A DNA stretch of 64,000 nucleotides from Dipteris shenzhenensis (taxonomy: Eukaryota > Polypodiophyta > Polypodiopsida > Gleicheniales). Below the pieces are notes generated by a model. It saw only the letters and a list, made by a program, of their open reading frames with translations, had not been told where the DNA came from and made no database searches. The position numbers were made by a program, and so were the translations under genes. This document shows positions 54,701 through 64,000 of the stretch, piece after piece (the first letter of the stretch is position 1; the number at the start of each line of letters is the position of its first letter). The stretch is taken from assembly GCA_047967505.1 (NCBI GenBank), contig CM106538.1; one strand, 5' to 3'.

Positions 54701-55110
54701 AATGCATAAACACTTCTGATTTTGGCTTAAAACCATAGACCCAAGTATAATTGGTGAAGTCATCTATGATTGTAACATAATAGAGATAACTACCAAAAGA
54801 AGGTGTCTTCATGGGACCATAGACATCACTGTGTATGAGCTGTAATTTTCATGTAGCTCTTACCGCACCATCCTTCTTAAAAGGAAATCTATGCATCTTG
54901 CCAAGGATGCAACCCTCACATGCATTGCAAGAGGAGGAGGTGACTCCAAAGGAGGAAATGCATCAACCATAGCATGCTTCTAAAGTGTCATTAAGCTGCC
55001 ATAGCTCATGCGCCCATACCTGGCATGCCATAAATCGACATTCTGCATCGCAGCAGTGGGAGTACTCGCTGAAAGTGCAAGATCGGATCTTTTCTCATAT
55101 ATGGACAGTT
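51712..55110 (-). pseudogene. Copia-3: pre-integrase, integrase, RT, RNase H
   Basis: From 55110 downward: pre-integrase NVDLWHARYGRMSYGSL; integrase TIIDDFTNYTWVYGF, VQTLRTDRRGEYMS, LTVRLTPQQNG; the conserved AVDHFRVFGCVAYAHVP region with SDKALKCIFIGYS; RT starting [15 protein letters not shown] and [13 protein letters not shown]. An L1-like fragment interrupts (52664-53228). Then RT end [14 protein letters not shown] and RNase H with SSCDAEYGAAF and TDSQNAIAVARN. Decayed but colinear. Gag and protease are lacking here and may be those at 62807-64000. Confidence 0.88.
52664..53228 (-). mobile_element. L1-like LINE zf-RVT fragment inside Copia-3
   Basis: Minus-strand frame 52888-53238: VPLRQQLSLWRVLMGIFPS, AHRHIASAVCHRCLHPAESV, LHIFWHYPHTCDF. 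This is the zf-RVT end of the K/L family followed by its 3' region. It replaces about 20 bp of Copia RT around the YVDD box, as comparison with Copia-2 shows. Confidence 0.75.
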
Positions 55111-55124
55111 ATGCTAGGCTAGGT

Positions 55125-55395
55125 GTGCCCTCTTGCTCAGCCTCTCCTCCCTCCACTCCGCTCAGCCTACCCCCCCGCTCAGCCTCTCCTCTCTCTGTTC
55201 CGCTCAGCCTCTGCTCTCTCCGTTCCGCTCAACCTACCCCCCCGCTCAGCCTACCCCTTCGCTCTGCTCAGCCGCTCCTTCGCTCAGCCTACCTACCCAC
55301 CCCGCTCAGCCTCCCTTCACTCAGCCTACCTACCCACTCCGCTCTGCCCTACCCGCCGCTAGCACTGCCCCCCCTGGCGGTGCTCCTCTCGCTCT
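55125..55395. repeat. CCGCTCAGCCT minisatellite-like block
   Basis: Imperfect short units built on CCGCTCAGCCT, spaced by C-runs or TCTCC, fill the block. Proline/serine-rich frames across it are artefacts. It separates Copia-3 from LINE H. Confidence 0.75.
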
Positions 55396-55399
55396 AGAG

Positions 55400-56128
55400 G
55401 TCATGATCTTCAAAACATCTCAAGCCATCATGCACCAGGAGTAGTTCACATTCAAGGATCACCTGTTGAGATAGTTTCATCATACACTTATCTTGGGGTT
55501 ATCTTTTCCGGACCCAGCTTCACTATGAGACCCGCGATGCAAGCACGCTTGAGTAGAGGGTATGCTTCATTGGCCAGACTAGAGAGGCAGTGCTTCCGCT
55601 CACACTTTCAGGATCCACCCACCAAGGGGTTGCTTTCTGACTCCTTGGTTCGCCCAGTGGGGATGTACGGCAGCCCATGTTGGGGGCCAAACTTGTCGGA
55701 TAGAGATTGAGCCCGTGTGGAGCGGCTACAGGTTCTCATGTTATCACGGATGATTCGTGGTAAGCCATCTGTTCCTCACCAGATCATTTAGGCTGAGTTT
55801 GGGTCACCCCCTTTACAGCTAGATGTTGCATTTCAGGTCATCATGTATCTGTACCGAGTCAGGGAATATGGGGATTACACCTCTGGGCGTAGCAGGCTAC
55901 CATGGATAGCTCTATCCTCTTCTATGGCACTTGCAGTAGGAGGGGACCAGAGGTGCTGGTATGCACGTACAGAGAGCTGGTTTGAGCAACTGGGGCTCTA
56001 CATGGATAGACTACCTCCCTTTCAATACAGCACGGATGTTCCGTTTTCTCCCCTCCCATCATACGAGGTCAACCAAGTTATCCGTGAGGATCTATTACAG
56101 CTACACACATTTCAAACCTCGTTGGGAC
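55400..56128 (+). mobile_element. LINE copy H, RT thumb region
   Basis: It begins at VMIFKTSQAIM and runs through FSGPSFTMRPAMQARLSRGY, FDSLVRP-like and LSRMIRGKPS to the segment before the finger. It ends at TTTCAAACCTCGTTGGGA. The following base begins copy I further upstream in the RT. Confidence 0.8.
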
Positions 56129-58010
56129 AGTGATGCAGACATAGGGGGATAGGTTGCTCTCTTGCAGGCACGCTTATTGCTTCAGGCAAATGACGTGGCT
56201 CTCTTGTCTTCGGGGCTCCAGAGACACCTTGATGCACTACAGTCCTTTTGTAAGTCTCATGATTTGAAGGTCAACCTGCGTAAAACCAAGGTTATGATCT
56301 TCAATACATCTCGAGCCATCATGCGGCAGGAGCAGTTCACATTTGATGGGTCACCTGTTGAGACATACACTTATCTTGGGGTTGTTTTTTTCAGACCCAT
56401 CTTCACTATGAGACCCGCGATGCACGCACGCTTGAGCAGAGAATATGCTTCATTGGCCAGACTAGAGAGGCACTGCTTCCGCTCACACTTTCAGGATCCA
56501 CGCACCAAGGGGTTGCTTTTTGACTCCTTGGTCCGTCCAGCGAGGATGTACGGCAGCCCATGTTGGGGGCCAAACTTGTCGGATACAGAGTGGGCCCGTG
56601 TGGAGCAGCTACAGGTTCTCATGTTATCACGGATGATTCATGGTAAGCCATCCATTCCTCACCAGATCATTCAAGCTAAGTCTGGGTCACCCCATTACAG
56701 CTAGATGTTGCATTTCAGGTCATCACGTATTTGTCCCAAGTCAGGGAATATGGGGATTACACCTATGGGCGTAGCAGGCTACCATGGGTAGCACTACCCT
56801 TTTCTATGGCACTTGCAACAGGAGGGGACCAAAGGTGCTGGTATGCACACACAGAGAGATGATTTTAGCGACTGGGGCTCCACATGGATAGACTACCTCC
56901 CTTCCAGTATATCATGGATGCTCTGTTCTCTCCCCTCCTATCACACGAGGTCAACCAAGTTATCCGTGAGGGTCTCTTACAGCTACACACATTTCGAACC
57001 TGGTTGGGACCGAGTGAACTCCGAGTGAAGCTTAGCTTCTATAGAGATCACTTCTTAATATCACAGTGGAGGGTTTCATTGACCCACCAGGATACACGCA
57101 GATTCACCTACCCCACTCGTTGAAGATCTCTCTTGGGCAGTTCCCGGTCCCTTCAGACAGACTTCGTACCGAGCGTGGCAGAGCAGAGCTACTACCCAGG
57201 GAGAGGCACATATGCACATTATGTGACATGCAGGAGGTTGAGACAGAGGAGCATTTCATCTTCAGATGTCCTGTTTACTATGAGATCCGAGGGCGTTTCT
57301 ACTGCCTCTTCAGAGATAGCTATGGGATTTTGGCCCGATTCCTCTCCTACCCAGACCAACGATGTTTGACAGGTTTGCTTCATGATGTACTGAAACACCG
57401 CGAGAGGATACTGCGATTACGAAGACGAGCAAACTTCTTCCTTGGCTGATCCCTCTTAGAGCTCTATCACGGAGTTTTTTCAGCAAGATCACATGGACGC
57501 CCACGAGACGAGGCCTCGACATGACCGTGGCCCGAAGCCAGTGACCCGACAGCTCAAACAAAGGGTTAACACACAGATCACACTTGGAGACATCCCCTCA
57601 TTGTTTAGAGTCAGAGCTTGACCGACAGGGGTCACGGTAGCCCTGTTTAGACGTAGAGCTACGACCAACAGACGTGCCAGGACTGCACCTTTGAGTTTGG
57701 CCGACAGCACTCTATCGCCGATTTCATGCCCCCATTGCCTCATCCACCCTGATGTCCTACTGATGATGATGATGATGACGTTGATGATGATGCTAAATTG
57801 ATATATAGTCGACCATCGAAATGACTATGTTCTACTTAGGCCTTAGTACTGCCATTCTGCATTTTTTGTATTTTGCATTGGTATGGATGCTCGTTTAGTA
57901 GCTCCACTACCACAGCTTGTTGTATCAGGATTTTCACAGTCTCATAGATCCATCGGTCTTCCAAAGACTTTAATAAACTTTATTTCTTTCTTTCTTTCTT
58001 TTTTCAAGCT
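56129..58010 (+). mobile_element. LINE copy I, RT palm to 3' tail
   Basis: From the sequence before ANDVALLSSG (YADD region) it continues through [30 protein letters not shown], the thumb and an intact finger CTLCDMQEVETEEHFIFRC (57209-57265). Then a TAG in place of the PIP-box Gln (57457-57459) and [16 protein letters not shown] and IADFMPP. The 3' UTR has GATGAT repeats, GGTCTTCCAAAGACTTTAAT and a TTTC tail. Same subfamily as E. Confidence 0.85.
56162..57449 (+). pseudogene. LINE I ORF2 (RT palm end, thumb, finger)
   Basis: Frames 56162-56704 and 57066-57449 carry the RT and the finger. A frameshift near 56700 and stops near 56860 separate them. The first RT blocks and the endonuclease are missing. 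The finger ligands C-x2-C-x9-H-x4-C are all present. Confidence 0.8.
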
Positions 58011-58120
58011 AAAAAGGACCCCGATACAAAGTGCCAGACAACATCAAAGCATAGTCATTCTCTTTGTCTCTACTACACACTTAGCATCATCGAATATAAC
58101 CTGAAATCCTTCTCTATTGA

Positions 58121-61100
58121 GAAAGACAGAAAGAAAGAAATTTTATTAGTGTCTTCGGAAGACCGATGGGTCTATGAGACTGAAAGAAAACCTGATACAA
58201 ATCACAGTAAGGGTGGAGCTACAGAAACGAGCATCATCACCCATGTTGAATCCTAAGTCTGATCATACATAATCAAATACATCTGAATGTAACAATGAAA
58301 AGAAAAGAAAAGGACTCGAGCGGAGCGGAATCCTCCGTATGTCATGTCGCCCTGGCTGGTGCATAGCCGGTGATGGGACGCTGGCGCCCGTCAAGGTGTG
58401 CCGTGCGTCTCGGTCTCCTGGACGAGGCTCGACACAAGACCAGAGCCACCATGACTCCCATGGGACGTATCCCGGGTCCAAACAATGACGGGAGGTCTCC
58501 CAGAGTGATCTGTGTCTCCCCTCGATGTCTCGTGTGTCGTGCTGCAGTCGTCGGGTCGGGGTCGTTGTCACATCTGCGGCTAAAGACTGGACGATCAATG
58601 TCACTTGATGGGAAAAACTCTGTGATCCTGCTCTGAGAGGTGTCTAATGATGTGGCCAAGCCTCGTCGCTTGAGTAAGTACTCTCTGTGTCGGACCCCCT
58701 CGTGAATGAAGGCCCCGAGGCATCTCTGATCTAGGTAGGTGAGGAACCTGGAAAGGAGCCCGGAGCCGTCTCTGAAGAGGCAATGGTAGCGACCTCGGAT
58801 CTCGTAGTACGCTGGGCACCTGAAAATAAAATGCTCCTCCGACTCAACCTCCTAACAGTCGCACAATATGCATAAGCGATGCTCCCTAGGAATCCCCTCT
58901 GCTCTGCCGCTCTCTATGCGGAGCTGGTGTGATGATACCCAAAACTGTCCGATGGAGATCCGTAATGAGTGAGGCATATGAAGCTCAATGTACCCCGGTG
59001 GTGTGATGAATCCCTCCTCCGAAATACGAAGACAGTAATCTCTGTAGAAACTCAGCTTCACTAGGAGCTCCCTCGGCTCCAACCAAGTCCTAAAGGTGTG
59101 TAGCTGCAGGAGATCCTCTCGAATGACCTGGTTGGTGTGTGGCCCAATCGGGATGGTGGGTGGGAGTACCGGAGGGGCATCTAAACTGTACTAAAAAGGA
59201 GGTATCCTATCGATGTGGAACCCTAGTCTCACAAACCATCTATGAGTCCGTGCATACCAGCATCGCTCGTCTCCCTCTGCTGCCAACCTCATGGAGGAAT
59301 TGAGAGCCAACCATGGCAACCTCTGTCTCCTTGATGTGTAGTACCCATATGATCTAGCCCGGTGTAGATATGTGATGGTCTAAAAGGCTGCATCTAGCTG
59401 GAGTGGAGAAGCACCAAACTCCGCCTGAATGATGTGATGTGGTATAGACGGTTTTCCCCGGATCATCCGTAAGAGCATGAGGATCTGCAGGCGCTCCACC
59501 CGTGTCCACTCTATCTCTGACATGTCAGGCCCCCAACAAGGGCTGCCATACATACTGGCTGGTCGGACCAAGGAGTCGAAGAGAAGAGCCTTGGTCCGAG
59601 GGTCTTGGAAGTGGGAGTGAAAGCATTGTCTCTCTAGCCGAGCCAGTGAGGCGTATCCCCTGCTCAGTCTGGCCTGCATCACTGGTCTCATCGTGAAGAT
59701 CGGGCCGGAGAAGATGACCCCCAAGTAAGTGTATGAGGATACAATCTCAATTGGTGACCCACCGAAAGTAAAAGTAACCTGCTTCCGTTGCATGTTTGCT
59801 CGAGAGGTGTTAAAGATCATGACCTCGGTCTTGCCAAGGTTGACCTCCAAATCATGGGATAAACAAAAAGCCTGCAGTGCAACCACGTGTCGCTGGAGCC
59901 CCTCGGGTGTGGACAACAAGAGTGCCACATCATCTGCATAAAGAAGAATCCTGATGATGATCCCAGCAAGTGAGCAACCGGTCCCTCCGAACGCCCCCAT
60001 GAAAGTCTCAAGCTCATCGATGTAGAGGCCAAACAGGGTAAGGGACAACCCTGTTTGACCCCTATGGTACTCGGGATCTCATCTGTCCGAACTCGACGCC
60101 TGTCCGAACTCGGCCTGAGACTCTCTCATACAGTCCATGACTGCCCATATGATCTCCTGATCAAATCCCAGTGTCTGTAGGCGTGTGATGAGACGAGCTC
60201 GAGGTACTGTGTCAAAGGCTTGCGGAAATCCACAAAGCAACAATATACCCTCTCCTTCCGTGATCTAGCCTCCTCAATGACACTCCTGAGTGTGAGTATG
60301 TGATCCATAGTCCCATGGTCTCGCCTGAAACCCCGGCCTTGACCCTCTGCTCTGAGCCCTCTCATCTCTACGAACAGGTTGACCGATGCATCCAATACAG
60401 CTGCATAGATCTTGGACACCACATGTCCAATCATGACAGTCCTGTAGTTACTCCGGTCCATGGGATCCCTTGCCTTGTGAATGGGGGTGATGGTGTTCAG
60501 TGTCCAGGTGCGGGGGAAGCCAAGGCAAACAGCGTAATTGAATAGCTTTACTAGGATCAGGGCTAACGTGTCGATCCCATATGCGATAAACTCGGTGCAT
60601 AGCCCCTCGTGATCCTTCGCTCGACCATTGTGCAGTTTCAATGTCGCGTCCTTGACTCCCCCTCTGGTGAATAACATGCAAGTGGTGGGGCGAGGTGTGT
60701 GTATGAGATCTGGAGTGGGCTGGTGTGGGACATCATAAAGATGGTGTGCATACGTGTGCCAGACTCTCGTGTCGGTGAGGGGTGATGGGAACCTACGCTC
60801 AAGGAATCTCCACCAAAATTCCTTAGAGTTGCTGCTGTACAAGATGTGCAGCAACTCCTCATCATTTCGACGAAGAAATGCCTGCTTCTTCCAACGTACG
60901 AGACGTCGGTACTTACGTACCGTGTCTAGTGTGTTCGGGAGGTGACATCTGGTTTCAAATCGGAGCTGTCGGCGATAAGCCTTGCACTCCGCATCGTACC
61001 AATTGTAGATTTGGAGGGCAGCCTCGTGGAGTGTGCGACTAATCAGGGCAGCACGGTCCTCTATGAGTGGTATGTGATCGATGTAGGTTAGGAGTCTGTT

Positions 61101-61905
61101 TAGGCGTCCAGAGTAGGCCGGTGAGAGGCTGTGATCAAAGTGTATGTCGTGGTAGGTGTCGTGCTTCCTATGTGGTGTGTGTGGTGTGGCTAAGCGTGGG
61201 GTGGCGATAGTGAAGAATAGGTATGTGTGATCAGCTCCTGGAGGGAGTGGTGCTACGGTGAAGTCGGTGATACATGAAGTGAAGATAGGGGATCCCATGA
61301 TGTAATCTACTACACTAGTGCCCCCCCCGTGTGGGAAGCAAGTAAAACCACCTAAGGAGGGCCATAGGTTGAGCCCGTTGTAGATTATGAGATCATGCAT
61401 CCTGCCCAGATCAAGGAGCACGTGTCCATATGGTGTAACAGGCCCGTGTCAGTCCAATGAGGTCCTCGTCATACCTGTTCCGTCTAGGTCCATGTCTGGT
61501 AGCATGATAGAGTCGTCTCGAAAGTCCAAGAGTGGTGCTTGGCGCGTGCTCGTCTTGGCATTGAAGTCCCCAACGAGGAGAACTTCCCCACGGGCTGAAA
61601 GGTCTGGGATATCCTGATGTAAGGGTGCATATGGCGATGTCTCACCCTCCTCTCGTGCCACTCTGGCGAAGTGGGATGTGTCTGGCGGGAAGTAGCATAT
61701 TGCTATGAAAAGGTCACGGGTGTCTGTGCGTCAGATCCGAATCCACATGAATCGGCAGTGTGCCTCCTTCCTCTCAATGGAGATGGCTCCAACAAGGGAA
61801 GACCTGTACAATACTCCGACCTCGCCTGATCCTCGGACGACTCCTGTATCCCTCGTCTCATCCCTGAAGGCTGACTTCCATGTGTAGCCACTGACTATCA
61901 GTAGT
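58121..61905 (-). mobile_element. LINE copy F, endonuclease to (TTTC)n tail
   Basis: A nearly complete ORF2 copy on the minus strand, ending in ACTAATAAAATTTC and a TTTC tail at 58121-58140. It is tail-to-tail with copy I (117 bp apart) and head-to-head with copy G at 61905. ORF1 and the first endonuclease residues are missing. Confidence 0.88.
58342..61905 (-). pseudogene. LINE F ORF2: endonuclease, RT, CCHC finger, PIP box
   Basis: Endonuclease: GYTWKSAFRDETRD (61890), [25 protein letters not shown] (61545), VVDYIMGSP (61290), ADHTYLF. A 431-codon frame (60126-61421) carries RT up to FVDFRK, where a frameshift occurs. A 7-bp loss in [11 protein letters not shown] adds a second. LLYADDVALL lies near 59930. 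The thumb follows with stops at 59380 and 59192. The finger has a TAG after CILCDC (58852). The tail reads QSRITEFF (58612-58635), FPSSDID, ITLGDLPSLF and RQRPITGYAPARAT, then TGA. This is the best copy from which the subfamily's ORF2 order can be read. Confidence 0.88.
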
Positions 61906-62806
61906 GGACCTGAGTAACTACAGGACTATCATGATTGAACATGTGATGTCCAAGATCTATGCAGCTGTATTGGATGCATCGGTCAGCCTATTCACAGAGA
62001 TGAGAGGGCTCAGAGCAGAGGGTCAGGCCTGTTTCAGGCGAGACCATGGGACTATGGATCACATACTCACACTCAGGAGTGTCACTGAGGAGGCCAGATC
62101 ACGGAAGGAGAGGGTATATTGTTGCTTTGTGGATTTCTGCAAAGCCTTTCACACAGTACCTCGAGCTCGTCTCATCACACGCCTACAGACACTGGGATTT
62201 GATCAAGAGATCATCTGGGTAGTCATGGCACTGTATGAGAGAGTCTCAGGCCGAGTTCGGACAGGCGCAAGTTGGACAGATGAGATCATGAGTACCATAG
62301 GGGTCAAACAGGGTTGTCCCTTATCACCGACCCTATTTGGCCTCTACATCGATGAGCTTGAGACTTTCATGGGGGCGTTCGGAGGGACCGGTTGCTCACT
62401 TGCCGGGATCATCATCAGGATTCTTCTTTATGCAGATGATGTGGCACTCTTGTCGTCCACACCTAAGGGGCTCATCAGACACCTCTCAGAGCAGGATCAC
62501 AGAGTTCTTCCCATCGAGTGACATTGATCGTCCAGTCTCTAGCTGCAGACGTGACAGAGACCCCGACCCGACGACCGCAGCACGACACACAAGACATCGA
62601 GGGGAGACACAGATCACTCTGGGGGACCTCCCGTCATTGTTTAGACCCGGGATACGTCCCATGGTAGTCACGGTGGCTCTGGTCTTGTGTCGAGCCTCGT
62701 CCAAGAGGCCGAGACGCACGGCACACCTTGACGGGCGCCAACGTCCCATCACCGGCTATGCACCAGCCAGGGCGACATGACATACGGAGGATTCCACTCT
62801 GCTCCA
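61906..62806 (+). mobile_element. LINE copy G, internally deleted, inverted relative to F
   Basis: A 205-codon frame holds [54 protein letters not shown] and LLYADDVALLSST. It is then joined at about 62470 to the ORF2 C-terminus (QSRITEFF at 62487-62510, in another frame; ITLGDLPSLF; ITGYAPARAT). About 1.2-1.4 kb between RT and tail are deleted. It stops at about 62806 against Copia sequence without a 3' tail. Confidence 0.85.
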
Positions 62807-63997
62807 ATGAAAGCAAATTCTTCTTTATACCTGGTACATAAAGAACATCTGAAATTTTAAAATCCGTGCCATCAGTGGATGTGAGGATGATGTCCCCCAC
62901 TCCACACACTGAATAAGAAGAATTATTTGCACAAGTCACCTTCTTTTTAGTAGGTGGAGGATGCAGAGATGCAAAAAGGCTCTTCTTAGAAGTGATGTGC
63001 TTAGAAGCACCACTATCAAAATACCAAGTATTCAGTGTCTCATTGACATTGAGAGAACATGCACCCTTTAAAGGATCATAACTCCAAGTCAAGAAAGCAT
63101 ATGGATCAGCCTCAATAGTGGCTATAGTATCTGAACTATCCACTGAAAAATCTACAATGCAAGACAAAAAGGCAGAGTGCTCTTCCACATAGTTGGCTGT
63201 AACATCTCCCCCATCATGTGCATTAGGAGCTGATGCATCTGACACAGCCATACCACAATCCCTTTTATTTTCTTTAGCTATGCGCTTCTTGCACTCACCA
63301 ATATAACGACCTAGCTTCTTGCAGTAGTGACAAATGCCCTTCTCTTTAGGCTTATCTGCATCACCCTTAGCCTTACAAGAAGGTTGTCCTGAATCAGCTT
63401 TATGCTGATGTGCGGGCTGATTGGCATGTTGCTTTTACTGCCCTTTTTCCTTGGGCTTAAACTTAGAAAGCATGGCATGCTGGCCGGCCCGTGTTGCCAT
63501 ATTTCTTCAAGTCTGCTCTTCCTGCAACAAAAGTCCTACCAACTCATGAAGAGAGGACTGCTGCCCCCCCTCAATGACAAATTCAGCGAGGTGTGGAAAC
63601 CAAGATAAGACTCAGGAAGAGAATTCAGAGTGGTGGTTATCATCTCTAAATCCGGAATAACTTCATCAATATTCAGCAATTGCTCCCTCAAATCCTATAG
63701 CTTTGTGAGGTGAGCATTCATGGAATCTCCCTCATCCATATGAGTATGAGATAGCTCTCTCTTCAGGAAGGAAACTCTGGCATCATTTCTTGCTGCAAAC
63801 ATACTCTCTAAAATCTCCCAAGCTGCCTATGAGGCCTTGCATGACCGAATGTGAGGAATAATGAACCTCCTGACAGAAAGAGAAATCAGAGATAGAGCTT
63901 GTGCATCCCTAGAATCCCATCTCTTCTGCTCTGTTGTGGGAGCCACTGGAGCAGCGGCTGCTCCAATTACTTGTGCTGCATTTTGACCTCTACTCAT
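62807..63997 (-). pseudogene. Copia gag and protease (probable 5' part of Copia-3)
   Basis: Gag starts at ATG 63995-63997 (MSRGQNAAQ) and has the Copia UBN2-type pattern (KRWDSRDAQALSLISLSV; MFAARNDARVSFLKREL). The knuckle CHYCKKLGRYIGEC (near 63300-63340) has Arg in place of the His ligand. Protease follows: WYFDSGASKHITS (about 63000-63040), then VLYVPGIKKNLLSL, where it meets LINE G. At least four in-frame TAG codons interrupt gag. Where Copia-3 resumes at 55110 is the next part of a Copia polyprotein, short of about 60-80 residues. Confidence 0.8.
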
Positions 63998-64000
63998 GCC

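Noticed and set aside
55123-55444. Serine/proline/leucine-rich frames over the CCGCTCAGCCT block
   Set aside because: All three plus-strand frames are open because of the short repeat unit; no start or domain supports a gene.
58121-62806. F and G as a single twin-primed insertion
   Set aside because: Both arms contain the same RT and C-terminal regions, whereas a 5' inversion should split one element into non-overlapping parts. G also lacks a 3' tail.
49256-64000. Search for N-terminal taspase exons
   Set aside because: By eye I found no minus-strand segment resembling the expected NAGRGSNL or GAVGAV blocks. I did not exhaust every frame, so a short exon could remain unseen.
1-64000. tRNA, rRNA, CRISPR arrays, prokaryotic operons
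   Set aside because: No cloverleaf with conserved arms, no rRNA segment and no regularly spaced repeat array was recognised; the content is plant nuclear DNA.

Overview
The window looks like nuclear DNA of a land plant with a large, transposon-choked genome. A seed-free vascular plant such as a fern is my best guess, from the style of the LINE proteins and the very long introns; that placement is inference. There are no rRNA, tRNA, CRISPR or bacterial-type features.

The one host gene I can assemble runs on the minus strand from 49255 down to a stop codon at 7111. Seven exons (49174-49255, 48873-48956, 42509-42676, 30471-30631, 21365-21488, 7495-7599, 7111-7188) have AG/GT borders and compatible phases. 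They join into 266 codons of a Taspase1-like threonine aspartase, including the catalytic Thr in a DTVG motif and the conserved YGSGCWA block. The N-terminal exons were not found and probably lie beyond 64000. The introns are about 0.2, 6.2, 11.9, 9.0, 13.8 and 0.3 kb, and the long ones are filled with retrotransposons.

The repeats fall into several groups. (1) Non-LTR elements whose 3' ends are a conserved TCTTCCGAAGAC-AATAAA motif plus a (TTTC)n or (CT)n tail, with ORF1 of coiled coil-RRM-CTD type and ORF2 of endonuclease-RT-CCHC type: copies at 931-2840, 8161-9480, 10440-12796, 12797-18056, 28905-29815, 50718-51455, 55400-58010, 58121-61905 and 61906-62806. Their ORF2 C-terminus carries a PCNA-binding (PIP-box) consensus. 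(2) L1-like plant LINE pieces with poly(A) ends (21690-25165, 31850-34200, 36740-38716, 44800-45308, 50260-50715, 52664-53228), and an isolated LINE ORF1 of L1-ORF1p type (41000-41885). (3) Copia elements: one family with 250-275 bp LTRs at 9534-9784, 34525-34797 and 51460-51711, the last of which may be a single element continuing at 62807-64000 and split by 7.7 kb of nested LINEs; plus relics of other Copia families at 3745-4480, 45410-46420 and 48068-48318. (4) Gypsy-like pieces at 27760-28160 and 39300-40985, with a related LTR at 25182-25660.

Every transposon ORF examined is broken by stops, frameshifts, deletions or nesting, so none looks autonomous. Transposon pieces between 7.6 and 48.9 kb lie inside taspase introns. 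Those beyond 49.3 kb lie in the upstream part of the gene or in intergenic DNA.
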